DNA of 13,746 bases from Cudoniella acicularis (lineage: Eukaryota > Ascomycota > Leotiomycetes > Helotiales > Helotiaceae): positions 1 through 13,746 of the forward strand of contig JAAMPI010001497.1 of assembly GCA_013054445.1 (NCBI GenBank). The letters run 5' to 3'. Below the pieces are notes generated by a model. It was not told where the DNA came from, ran no database searches, and saw only the letters and a program-made list of their open reading frames with translations. Position numbers and translations under genes: made by a program. Positions 1-9,600 of the stretch are shown in pieces (within the stretch, counting starts at the first letter, position 1; every line of letters begins with the position of its first letter).

Positions 1-172
1 TTCCAGATGCAACTCCCGCGTCGGACAACCTAGGTATCTCAGTCTTATTTGTACTCCTCGAAGGCTGATTTCACGTGTCACAGAAGTGTAGATCACAACA
101 CACATGTCAATCACCAAGAGGACATTGCCCTACCAAATCACTGAAAGAGGCGTACTTGTGCTAGCCTTTGGT

Positions 173-182
173 TATAATAAAA
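173..182 (+). promoter_or_regulatory. TATA-like box upstream of the secreted-protein gene
   Basis: A TATAATAAAA string lies 78-87 bases before the ATG at 260. A CA-rich leader then runs up to the start codon (ttcaaccATGC). The position suits a fungal TATA box with a leader of about 50 bases. This is motif and spacing only. Confidence 0.4.
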
Positions 183-259
183 CCCACCTCCCCCGATCAC
201 CGAGAAGCAAACATTTCACCGAAACTCCACATAAACAAAAAATCTCGCAAGCTTCAACC

Positions 260-726
260 ATGCAGCTCACCAGTGCCTTCCTCACCACTCTGGTCTCTAC
301 AGCCCTTGCAGTACCTAGCCCCTTTCACCTCGAAATCGAGATCAGCGAATCGCCTACTACAGCTACAGCTCTCGGTCTTGATATTCAAGATGTTGTTGCG
401 TTTGCTGATGGGAAAGTGTGCCTTTTTCCGTGCTGGATTGTGTCGGCGGAGTGTGCTGAGGGATGGGTAAGTCTCTTTTTTTGCCCCCTGTTCTTTTTCT
501 CTTCAGTGGTTAGAGTTGGAGTTGAAGCTGGAGTTGGTGTTGGCGTGTGGTGTTCTTGGGCTGATGTAATGTTGATTGAATGGAATAGAAAAATACGAAT
601 ACAGGCACCGAAGAAACTCCCTGCTACGCGTGCTGCCAAAGTGCTCCCAAGGGCCTAGAAATCCACGACATAGCAGCTGATGGGGTCGTTGGGGATGCTG
701 AGATTGCATTTCATGTGGATATCTAG
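260..726 (+). CDS. Small secreted cysteine-rich protein, two exons (effector-like)
   Basis: I do not recognise the family. The model is exons 260-466 and 589-726 with a 122-bp phase-0 intron (donor GTAAGT at 467, CTGAT-type branch site near 561, acceptor AATAG ending at 588), giving 114 residues. Residues 1-17 look like a signal peptide (hydrophobic core, cleavage after ALA-17 before VPSP). The mature part has six cysteines at 54, 58, 65, 81, 84 and 85 (pattern C-x3-C-x6-C-x15-C-x2-CC), an even number that could form disulphides. Exon 2 has a stop only at 724-726. A later acceptor at 604 would also stay open but ends at 658 and loses three of the six cysteines, so I prefer 588. Reading through the intron would give an unspliced ORF with a low-complexity middle. 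The ATG at 260 is chosen over an upstream in-frame ATG at 104 because the signal peptide begins there. Small size, secretion signal and cysteines resemble fungal effector candidates; function is unknown. Confidence 0.72.
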
Positions 727-2267
727 ATAATATATGCTAGATTTGGTTTTCATCAACTCAAAGCGAGAGAAGAGGAGAAGCAGATTGTTGGATTGGTTAT
801 GTTCTCTTTGTGACTTGGCGTGATGGATGTTGGAACGTCATTTCATCAAATTTGAATTATTCCCTTGTAAATTTGGCCCTATTTAAACCCAAATAATGCC
901 TCGAGGAGAACTGCCCGAATCAACAGCTGAAAAGGGGGAGACAAATCATATTCTCCACGTGATATCATAATGGCTTAGGATGAGGAGCAAAGATGGGGGT
1001 TTCGATCCAAAATTTCGCTATATGAAATTCAATAGGGCTGATGCTAAGGGGAAGGATATGTTAAGACTTCTGGCGATTAACAGGTTTCATCTGCGATTCA
1101 AACTGATGTTCATTCAAGGTTTGAACATCGAGCCACGGAGAGGTTGCGGCGCAGACAAGCTTAATAAGCGCATCACATGCTCGTACAAAACAAGCTCTCA
1201 TTGGCTCGCACCGGTATCCCGTTTTGGGGCAGCTCAATGTCAATCATACTGTGCTAATTTCCCAACACAACTTCATCTCATTTCATTTCATTTTAGACGT
1301 TTCCCCACCGTCTCATAACCTTACGCCATCGCATCACATCCCCATCGCCAATCTGCAATTTCGCAACTCCAGCCCCAAAAGTCAACAGCCACCCCAGGAT
1401 TCTTCAGCGTGCAGAAAACATGGCTCCGCGGTCCTTGAACGACACGTTTTCCACGCGCCGTTGTGGCTGCGCAGTCCGCCGTGATTTTCCTTTTACAGAA
1501 TTATGAATTGCTGACTGCTTTGAGATGAGCCCCACAGGTCAACGCCTGCAGGAGAAAGGCGCAGCAACAAGTTTTCAAGCATCTCAAACGTGGGCGCCAC
1601 AGTTCTTCCATGATCCTTCCTTGACCTGCCACCTTTGAATGGCTGTGCCGTAGGGTGTACGAGCCACTCTCGTGGAGCTTGGGGATCTGCATTTTGGGAC
1701 AGATTGGAAACACCTTTTACAAGTAGAGGTCAAGTTGCGCAGGAGACTGGGCAAATTGGTTTCTCTCGTTGACCGACCTCAGATCGACAAGTGCATGCCG
1801 GACGTTTTCGTGTGGAAGACACCTATTATGAGCTAGTGTTCATTGCGTATATCTTCATGTCAGTCAACGAAAGCTGCCAAAAAAAAAAAAATGGCGCCGC
1901 TAATCCGATGGAGTTGCCGCCAAGATGAAGCGAGGATTCGAACAACTTGATTTGCGGAGCAAAGACCCTTGTAGGGCTGATGTTAAATCTCATGGAGGTT
2001 GACGTCAACCGCTGGCTCTTGCGCTCCATTTGGAATCCCTGGATATCCACATCTTGTTCATCAAAGCCACTCAAAAGTTCCCAATCACCTGCCCCATGAT
2101 ACATGCTTGACAATTGACACTTCAGGGGAACACCCATACCCCTGGTTTTCACAAGGACAGCCCGTGTTACGCATACTTCACTCCATCCGTCTTCCGCAGT
2201 GTTCATCTTTCCTTCGTTCTTTTTCAGTCTTTTCGACCTCAGAATTTAGATTCTAAAATCAATAATA
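727..2267. other. Intergenic stretch with no supportable gene
   Basis: Open frames here are short, overlap on both strands and show no recognisable domain. Visible features are a 13-base A run at 1879-1891, and a CA/CT-rich stretch at about 1256-1419 that looks like a leader and precedes an ATG at 1420 opening only 28 codons (contains CGC, then stops at 1504-1506). That could be a relic first exon. The last 70 bases (about 2200-2267) are pyrimidine-rich and end in aatcaataataATG, which fits the leader of the next gene. Confidence 0.5.
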
Positions 2268-3376
2268 ATGTCGAAGACCGTTAGTGTGGAAACATTAAAT
2301 GGAGTGGTCACGTCCTGGTTCCCAGCATCTACTGCTTGGCCAGCAGTCCGACAATGCTCAACTTTATACTACTCTCACGCCCAAGCCAATACAGGAGGCT
2401 TCTCGGGGACGGCATTTGATCCTTGGTATGGACAACACTGGAGCACAAATCTTGATTGTTTACCGGATGCCGTAACTTCGTGGTGGCAGCAGACATACTT
2501 AACGCCAGTTCAAACGGTCACGAGTGTGGGGCCTCTGGTTTGCCCAGAGCTGTACACTACAGCCTCTACAAGCGTTCTCGATAGCTCAAGTACTTTTGTT
2601 GGGTGTTGTCCGTCGTAAGTCTCAAATGAAAGCCCTCCACGAAGCAAATTGCTGAAGGTTTGAACAGGAACTATGAACATGTTACTGTGTATACGTCAGT
2701 TCCACAACTGGCACAATGCTATTCGAGTATAACGTCTGGTCAAGTTCTCTCGTATTATATTGAAATGACTCCAAGGCCGAGTACTATGAACACTACGACA
2801 ATCGGCACAGCTGGAGGATTTATCTATGCCCTTCCGGTCAACGGTTACCAAATTGCACAGGTATCCAACCCAACGACGACAACTACGGGATCAGGAGCCG
2901 CAGCAACTGCCACAACTGCAACAGCCACAACTACACCAACAAGCGCAGCAAGTGTGACACAAGCAACAAACACGTCATTGCCAACAGCAAGTGCAGGACT
3001 TTCTTCTGGAGCAACAATTGGATTAGGCGTGGGACTTTCATTGGGTGTGGTTGGGTTAGCCGCTCTCGCGGCAGCGTTCTTTCTCATGCGACGCAATAGG
3101 AGGAGGGCACATGTTTCCGGAGATGGGGTTGGAAGTGGAAGCGATTTTGGAGGAGCAAAATTGATGCAGCCGCCGAATAACGACACCAAGAAGCCAATAG
3201 AGGAATATGCGCCTATTTATCGGGAAGGGCAGTACGAATTGGATAACCAGGAATCGACTACGCTAAATGGCGCTCCGGTGTACAAGCCGCCTGTCTCCCA
3301 ACAAGAGGTTTTCGAGATGAGCGCGATCTCACAAGAGCAACCTGACCTTGACAGAACGGTGCACGTCAAACGGTGA
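2268..3376 (+). CDS. Single-pass membrane protein with Thr/Ser-rich stalk, two exons
   Basis: Exons 2268-2614 and 2668-3376 flank a 53-bp intron (donor GTAAGT, acceptor AACAG) that splits a Ser codon in the CCPS motif; the product is 351 residues. The outer part has six cysteines (30, 64, 92, 113, 114, 133) and many Trp/Tyr. A Thr/Ala/Ser stalk at about 181-230, likely O-glycosylated, follows. Then comes one membrane helix (about 231-256) closed by RRNRRR, a positive-inside stop-transfer signal, and a cytosolic tail of about 95 residues. No N-terminal signal peptide is visible, so the helix itself may insert the protein with the N-terminus outside; a missed upstream exon is the alternative. 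The architecture resembles fungal wall-stress sensors (Mid2/Wsc-like), but I see no WSC domain. A common uncharacterised ascomycete family has this Cys ectodomain with CCPS, stalk, helix and tail. A role at the plasma membrane is inferred from architecture only. Confidence 0.82.
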
Positions 3377-4109
3377 TGATCTTTCATTCTGTGTTTAGAA
3401 TTCGATACAGATAATTTAACTTGGTGGTTTTCGACGCGATAGGGGTTTTGTTTCAGCATGGCGTCGGAGATTCTCATCCCGCAAGCATTCAAGCATCAAC
3501 CAACATGTCTACTTCACCAGTCCTACTCAGTCTTCGGAAATACACTCAGCATTTTACATAATAGAGCCTATGGCAACTTTACTTCGACGGCGATGATAGA
3601 CGAGCTTCTTTGTATTCTATTCTCGGGGGCTTTATGACGAACATGATATACCTCCAGACGAACGGGCGGATAGCGCCGGCCTAGGGGGCTCACAGGAGGA
3701 TTTCAAATGGCTAACGTTCGATAGTCCTGCTGGCAGGGCAGGTAGAGAGGAGGGATAGGGTGTTCTACAATCAAATTCATATCTTCAGATCCAGGTCAGT
3801 GCCTGAACGTGCACCTCGATATCATTTTGCATTCAATCACTCAGCTTCCTTTGATATTCGAGCAATTTCGGTTTCATCCTCCCTACCCTCTAACGCGCTC
3901 TATTATTGCGATGTTTGCTAAGTTTGTCTGATTCGAAAGTGATCTTTTTGTTCTTGCCCAAGCATTATCCACCTTTTGCCATCCAACACTTGCTTTTTCT
4001 GGCCTTTTCGAAAGAAATCACTTTTGCCAGTTCTCATTAATTCTCCTCTCCTCCCCTCCTTTTTTTATCTTCTCACAAGTCTACAGTAGATCTGTCCCAC
4101 ATCACACAT
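3377..4109. other. Intergenic region between convergent genes
   Basis: The left part should hold the 3' UTR of the membrane-protein gene and the right part the 3' UTR of the minus-strand gene. I found no open frame worth reporting. A CT-rich tract at about 4040-4075 (clusters of TCCTCTCC and TTTTTTT) looks like a fungal leader on the + strand, but no + strand gene follows it. Confidence 0.5.
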
Positions 4110-5311
4110 CTATCCAGGAATCTTCTCCGGCCACGTCGAGCTATACCCAAAGGCTACCCATTTGATCATGCTTTCCACCCGGGTAATGGATCCGTTATCA
4201 ACCTTGACCAACTGCGGAACCATATACGTACTGGGCACGCGATCAGTCGCCGGTAATGGGCCTGGTCCTGTGGCTGGATTATCGACCATGGCCACCGCTA
4301 ATATAACCCCCTTCTTTGTGTCCGTTACCAAGATCCTCCGGTCACGAACTGCAGTCGTCAGATTAGAGAGGCCATTGGGTGAGGTTCCCTTTCCATCCAT
4401 CTGAGCAGCGCAGCTAAAATTTCCTTGGAAGCCATTGTCACGACGGATACACCCAGTCGCAAATGGCACTCCCGAGCTAGAATGTCGTTGCAAACCGTCG
4501 AAATAAGCTGTCATCAATGCCGCCGGAATACTCGTTCCTTCCGTTTTTACTCGAATCGAGGAAGGAAAGTCGGCCTAGAGAATCGCCCTCCCACTCGACG
4601 GGAAGTGGTGGGCGCATAAGAGTCAACGTGCCGAATCGAGCACCAGAAGACTCGGCGCGAACATCGATGGCCTCGATCTCTGTGATTTTTCCGTGGGCAA
4701 CTTGGATCCGAAGTGCGAGCACACCAGGCGTGCTATGTTCCGTGGTGAGTCCCCAATATCCGGCTGTGCTGGTTGCCGGATCAGCGAAACGGGCGGCATA
4801 GGAATCCGTACCATTACCTGGTATGGAAATATTTGTGAGTGTCTCCCACAGTCCGTCGCCCAGAGCAAGAAACATGCCGTTCTCAGAATATCTCACATTA
4901 AGAGACAATGGCAGGCGCGCAACATCATGAGCCAACATTGCCTGGACTACCTGGTCAACCAGATCCTCGAGGCATTTCCTATCACACGGGTTCGCGGTGG
5001 TCTTGTTCGTGCCAGAGAAACTGAGATCCAGCGACTCTCCCGTGTGAAACGCGGAAACCATCCGATACGGAACCTCAGTCAGCGTCATCTCAATCCTAAA
5101 TAGCTTCTCCCCCTTGAGACGAAAAGCCTCCATAGCCTGCAACGTCCTCGGAACATCAAAATACTTCGAGAAAAAAAGAGTCGTCGCGATTCAATAAATT
5201 CCTCATTTTCACCTCTACCTCTATCACCACTGTATTTATTCCATTTCCCGGTTCTTCCTCTCACCACCTCAAACCACCCCTCCTCATTGACCACAACCCT
5301 TTTCTCCCATC
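4110..5311 (-). pseudogene. Tandem SnoaL/NTF2-like protein, 5'-truncated and frame-broken
   Basis: Two open frames (4477-5190 and 4110-4575) carry consecutive NTF2/SnoaL-like modules. The middle module (codons at about 4650-5010) begins CDRKCLEDLVDQ, with RYSENG and LGDGLW. The last (4110-4520) has TAYFDGLQ, CIRRDNG, VRDRR and DTKKGV. A third, incomplete module lies upstream: an exon piece ending GWFEV at 5265, joined by a likely phase-0 intron (5264-5164; GTGAGA ... polypyrimidine-CTCGAAG) to YFDVPRTLQ and EAFRLKGEK. All three share a closing strand with G-x-[IL]-x-x-[IV]-E or similar. Two defects are seen: the last module is in another frame, so a shift or non-consensus intron must lie between about 4520 and 4575; and the first module lacks its beginning, with a TGA at 5310-5312 and the divergent gene starting at 5344. 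The first ATG in frame is at 5131-5133. SnoaL-like proteins are often small-molecule enzymes or binding proteins; no substrate can be inferred. A working gene starting at 5133 with an odd intron is the alternative. Confidence 0.62.
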
Positions 5312-5343
5312 AGTGTCCCCTCACCTCAACAACCAAAAAAAAA
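5195..5343 (+). promoter_or_regulatory. CT-rich leader and shared upstream region of divergent genes
   Basis: The + strand is strongly pyrimidine-rich (repeated CCTC, TTCC and ACCACC units) and ends in a 10-base A run directly before ATGGCC at 5344, a good fungal start context. The same bases hold, on the minus strand, the remaining upstream exon of the SnoaL-like gene (about 5265-5309). Promoter activity is inferred from composition and position. Confidence 0.4.
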
Positions 5344-5719
5344 ATGGCCAACCAAAACCAAAGCGAGAAAAATGTCATAAACCAACAGCCTCGACCCCAA
5401 AAACAGCTCACTCCACAGGAGATAGAGCAAAGAGAAGAAATGGAGAAATGGGCGCAGGTGAGACGTGATAGACGTGTCGCGGCGGGTTTTCCGCCTGAGC
5501 CTAGTATGTTTTTTGTTTTTTCTTTCACCCTTGTTTTCTTAGGGTTGATGGTTGGAGGCGTTGAATGGTGAGATAAGATGGGATGGATGAGAGTTTGGAT
5601 GAGATTATGAGCTAATGTGATGAAACACAGCGCCTGAAGAGCAAATCCCAAAAACGAGCAATTGTGCGAAATTTTGTGGCTGCTGCCTTTTTTGCGCGGC
5701 GGTTACTTCTTGTTGCTAG
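5344..5719 (+). CDS. Small protein with C-terminal cysteine cluster (CYSTM-like), two exons
   Basis: Exons 5344-5503 and 5631-5719 join across a 127-bp phase-1 intron (donor GTATGT at 5504, CTAAT branch near 5612, acceptor CACAG ending at 5630), giving 82 residues. Residues 1-63 are hydrophilic: Gln/Asn-rich at first, then a charged helix-like segment (about 22-47, LTPQEIEQREEMEKWAQ onward), then Pro-rich. Residues 64-82 form a compact cysteine tail, NCAKFCGCCLFCAAVTSCC, with seven cysteines at 65, 69, 71, 72, 75, 81 and 82. A soluble head with a C-terminal Cys-rich hydrophobic end resembles CYSTM-type proteins, where the cysteines are thought to be lipidated or to sit at the membrane. The stop follows the last cysteine pair. 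Without splicing the frame runs into the intron and loses the tail. The ATG at 5344 follows a leader-like A run. I infer membrane attachment; the role is unknown. Confidence 0.72.
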
Positions 5720-6678
5720 GCTATCTATCATTTATTGCTTTGTTTGGTCTGTTTGTTTTGTTTGGTGTGGTAGGGAAGTGTGGAGATTTAGGAGTGGTGA
5801 GTTCTGGGATGAGACGTAGCTTTCGGTAAGGAAAAGGCATATTTTGGGAGTAAGTGGGTTGGGTTGGCGGGGTAGAAGAGGGTGAGTGTTGCCGTTTTGG
5901 CGCGGGGGAAGGAGAAGGAGAAAGCGGAGGGGAGTCGATATTGATGAGNGGAGTGAGAAATTGAGGAATGGATGGAAATTTTTATGTGATGATCAAGTGC
6001 TTCAGTCTTTTGGTTGTGCACAGCACTTAAAGCATCACGATTCCAGAATATGAATGGGTGCGCTTTCTACACAGTCGCATTTGAAGGTCAATTCCGATTC
6101 AGAGGCCGGGCAATTCGAACTTAGCTTTCCTCGTCATGCTCATGCCCCCGCCCATGCCTCCCTTCAAGCCCCCTAGTACGCCTCCGCAGTCTTCAACTAT
6201 CCGACGATTTTCTTCTATCTTGTACATCTTGGTCCAATGCGAATAGAAAGCCAAGTCTTTTCGCAACGACATCAAGGAGCTTATCAGCTAACTTTCCCGA
6301 CTAGTCTTTCTCAATTCCCTTTTTCAAAACGGATCTAAAAATTCCCATAAATATTGCATAGTAAATATCACCATATATACGAATTATAACTCGCTTCCAA
6401 CATCATTTATATCACCTCCCAATGGCCTGGTCTCGAGATAAATCAACACCCTATGGATCCTTGCTGATGATTCACCGGAATTTTCTTGCATCAAAAGCTA
6501 GGAAGGAGCTTCTCGTGTTTGTTTGTTCGAAACAAATTGACCGTCCATATACTTCCTGGTCTCCTCGTTATTGCGGACTTCCGATACATAATTAGTGAAT
6601 ACCCTTGCCTGACATAGCATGGGACACAAAAAGTATCGGCTTTCCGATTAGGGTGAGTGAGCCATGTAAGAATCCAAT
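5720..6678. other. Intergenic region with one undetermined base
   Basis: This holds the likely 3' UTR of the Cys-tail gene on the left and of the minus-strand NLR on the right. The stretch 5780-5945 is G/A-rich on the + strand (many GGAG and GGGT units). An N stands at 5949. Around 6340-6410 it is AT-rich (tataaat and atatatac strings). No open frame here looks coding to me. Confidence 0.5.
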
Positions 6679-9600
6679 TTAAATTTCGCGACCAGTAGTT
6701 GGACCTTCGTCATTTCTGCATGTTCGACAACTGGTCTGGATTTCGCAACCAGACCGATTCTCAGGATGAGTAAGGTTTCCAATTGAAAGGAGACCTGTGT
6801 ACGAAGCTCTGTGGCGGCGGTATTGGAGGTCCCATATAGGATGAGGATGAGGAGAATTAGAAGAGTTCGAAGGTTGTTGATTCCAAGAATTATGTAAGGG
6901 AGCCAAATGAGGTAGAGGGGCTGTCTGATATCCCTGCCAGTTCGTGTAACCCGCAAAATGGGGTTCTGGATGTACTTGTACTTGACGTGGAGGAATTGTC
7001 CCCCATGCGTCAGGACCCTGATATGGCATACGACCATGGTTTGGAAGGTGATTCGAATATCCGGTGGGTCCTGTATAGTGGTTGGGATGTTGAGGTTGCC
7101 ATGATTGGGACTGCGCCATAGGTGTTGGAGTACTAGAATTGTTGCGTGAGAAGGATTTCCCAAAAGGCATACCGTACTGCTGTGGTGGCGGTTGGGTTTG
7201 GGGTTGAAATCCATTTGGTTGGGAATGGGAGGTGTAACTGGAGTCCCTGGTGTTATGGAGAGAGTGTAACGGCTTCGGGTACACGTTGGAATTGTTGTTC
7301 GGATTGTCCCTTCTGCGTATATTTGTTTTCTGTTGGTGTTCTCTGTATTCTGCTCCAGGTCCTTCGTAGAGAGTGTAATTCGTTTGAGGCTTCACATCTA
7401 GCCATTGTGCAGTTCCAGCATCGGAATAGGCAATGTCGTAGAAACCAGCAGCTTGACTAGTAGGCGTGAAAGACGAGATATGTTCTGTTCGACGTGCTGA
7501 AGACTGTTCCGATAGTTTCATTGCTTCCGTATGCATGAGATTGGACTGCACCGTTGAAAGCGATTGCGCTGATATCGCTGGTTCAGTATCCATGAAGGAT
7601 TGCAACAAGGCATAAACAGGCCCTTCGGGAAAAGCAAGCCGTTCAAGCTCATTCCCAAGTCCTTCATCGGCTAGCTTTATCTTCTGAATAATGGATACAG
7701 GATGCACTGTCTCGAACTTGTTATCGACACGATATGTTGTGGTTTTAAGCGAATACCGAGCGCGCGAATGTAATGTAGTCAGACATATTCTCATCACCTC
7801 GGCCCCTTTTACATGATCTCCCCCATCTATAAATCTCTTGCACACCATAACCGCATTCTGCCATAAAGAATCATCTAGGGCCTGGTCCTCAAGCCAAGCA
7901 GCATTTTGCAAAAGGAAGAGTAAAGTGTCTGTCCAGTCTTGCCATGGAATGCACCTCGAATCCGGAATGTCTTCAAAAGTGTCTCGCCAGCTTTCCAAAG
8001 CATGCAAGACTACACAATACTTGGAGAATGAATCAATAGTCCTGAAATCATAGAAAGCCTTTAGGTAACGACAAAGTCCTAGTCTGGCAGCAACGATGGA
8101 AGCACTCCCAAATTCATTAAAGTGCCCTTCTCTAAAGGGGAGCACAGTTTTTACTTTGAAAAAGGAAGTCGACCAATGGGATTTCTCTAAAACATCGTCT
8201 CCTCCACGTCCAGACTCGAAGAACTTCTGACGATAAAGGTGCATAGTACCATCAATCGCATTGAAGATCTTCCCTATATCGTGATCCGAGATTGTAGGCG
8301 CTCTACGGGAGAATGTAACACAATTTTGGAGGTTTTGTAGTAGAAACGTCGAGGTATAAGCTAGAAAGCCGGAAATTAGCGCATACATAGAATTAGAACC
8401 CGGCATCAGTTCAGGTGTAAGGAGCATACGGGTTAGATTCCTTGCTTTTTTGGGATAATCACTCTACGGTGAAACTTGGCCCCGTAGCTCATACGAGCAG
8501 ATTCGTCCACAAGAGCAGAGTAACCCACATGAACAGAGCTTGAAGCATAGACTACATGATAACATGATAACATGAGTGAAGCGAGTAGAGCGGAAAGTAT
8601 TCGAGAACCTGGAAATACTTACAGAGGTCTGTTTTCAATAGAGAAAGGCAAGAAGAAGTAAGACTCCAATAAGGATCAAATTCTGTGCCTTTGGTCATGT
8701 CAGAGATCTCCTTCCACACATCAACGGACGCCAGAAACTCTCCAACGGTTCGGTGCAAATAGTCAATGGTTGAGTTTACATCAACATCCGAGATGGCGTA
8801 ATCTGAGTCTTCTGTAGGAGTATTCTCAATCTTGCTTGGTCTGATCGTATCTTCCTTTGATGATTTTGATTTGACATGGCTATGGACCTCAATCAGCCCG
8901 CAGCAGCGGCTCCGAATCCGGGCTTCAGTGTTGTGACAGAGCCACTGTCGCGTCTCAGCTTCAAGAGGTGCAACTTGGCGATCAAAGGCTTCTGAGAGAG
9001 GTTGCATTGAAAATGCTAGAGCGAGAGTTTTGAATGGCTGGTGGTCGATTGTCAAATTCCAGGTATGAAAAGTTTGGAATATCTGCGCAGCCTGAGTCTG
9101 GTGGTCGGGCAACATTCTTCCAATCATTCGCCGATAAAGATCTCTGAGATCAGGGGGAAGTTGCCGCAGCTTCTTTTGCAGGTCTTTCATCTCATCGCCC
9201 TCTTCAAGGCCATCGACCAACATCCGAACAACAATTTTGACCCAAAGGAAAACACCAGCGGCTTTTGTCTTGATCTCTTGTACTAGTTCGTTTGCCTCTC
9301 GAGGAAATCTCCTTGTGAGGTCAACCATCGACCAATGAGAGGAAAGATTGCCCTTTACAAAAATATCCATGTCATGCTTTGTGAGATCTTGCAATCTCAG
9401 AGTAGGATAGGTCCGGAAAACACTGACGCAGGCGCTGATAGGTCGGCTTGAGACGACTATCTTAACACGATCAGATGCTAACGAACTCAGGAAAGTAGAA
9501 GTATCTTTATGATCGCCTTCAAACTCGTCAATCCCGTCAATAAAAATACACAATTTGAGGAAGCTTGAAGATTTCTCGAGAAGCAGAGTGAACGCTTTTT

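Noticed and set aside
980..1318. 112-codon + strand open frame
   Set aside because: No domain, odd composition, overlaps open frames on the other strand, and has no leader or splice context.
1934..1960. GTTCGAATCC on the minus strand, resembling a tRNA T-loop
   Set aside because: The flanking bases do not form a T stem and no acceptor or anticodon arms can be built around it.
1826..2206. 126-codon minus-strand open frame
   Set aside because: It contains a run of Phe encoded by the A/T homopolymer at 1879-1891 and lies in the upstream region of the membrane-protein gene; no recognisable features.
2845..3189. 114-codon minus-strand open frame opposite the membrane-protein gene
   Set aside because: It is the antisense shadow of the Thr/Ala-rich stalk (ACA/GCA codons read as Val/Cys), not a gene.
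5788..6021. 77-codon minus-strand frame containing the N
   Set aside because: It reflects the CT-rich minus strand of a GA-rich tract; no domain and interrupted by the undetermined base.
6648..7214. 188-codon minus-strand frame overlapping the NLR tail
   Set aside because: It is an alternative frame of the low-complexity tail. The main frame runs much further upstream and joins known domain sequence.
8556..8571. Tandem ATGATAAC pair considered as a microsatellite
   Set aside because: Only two units within an intron; too short to call a repeat of note.
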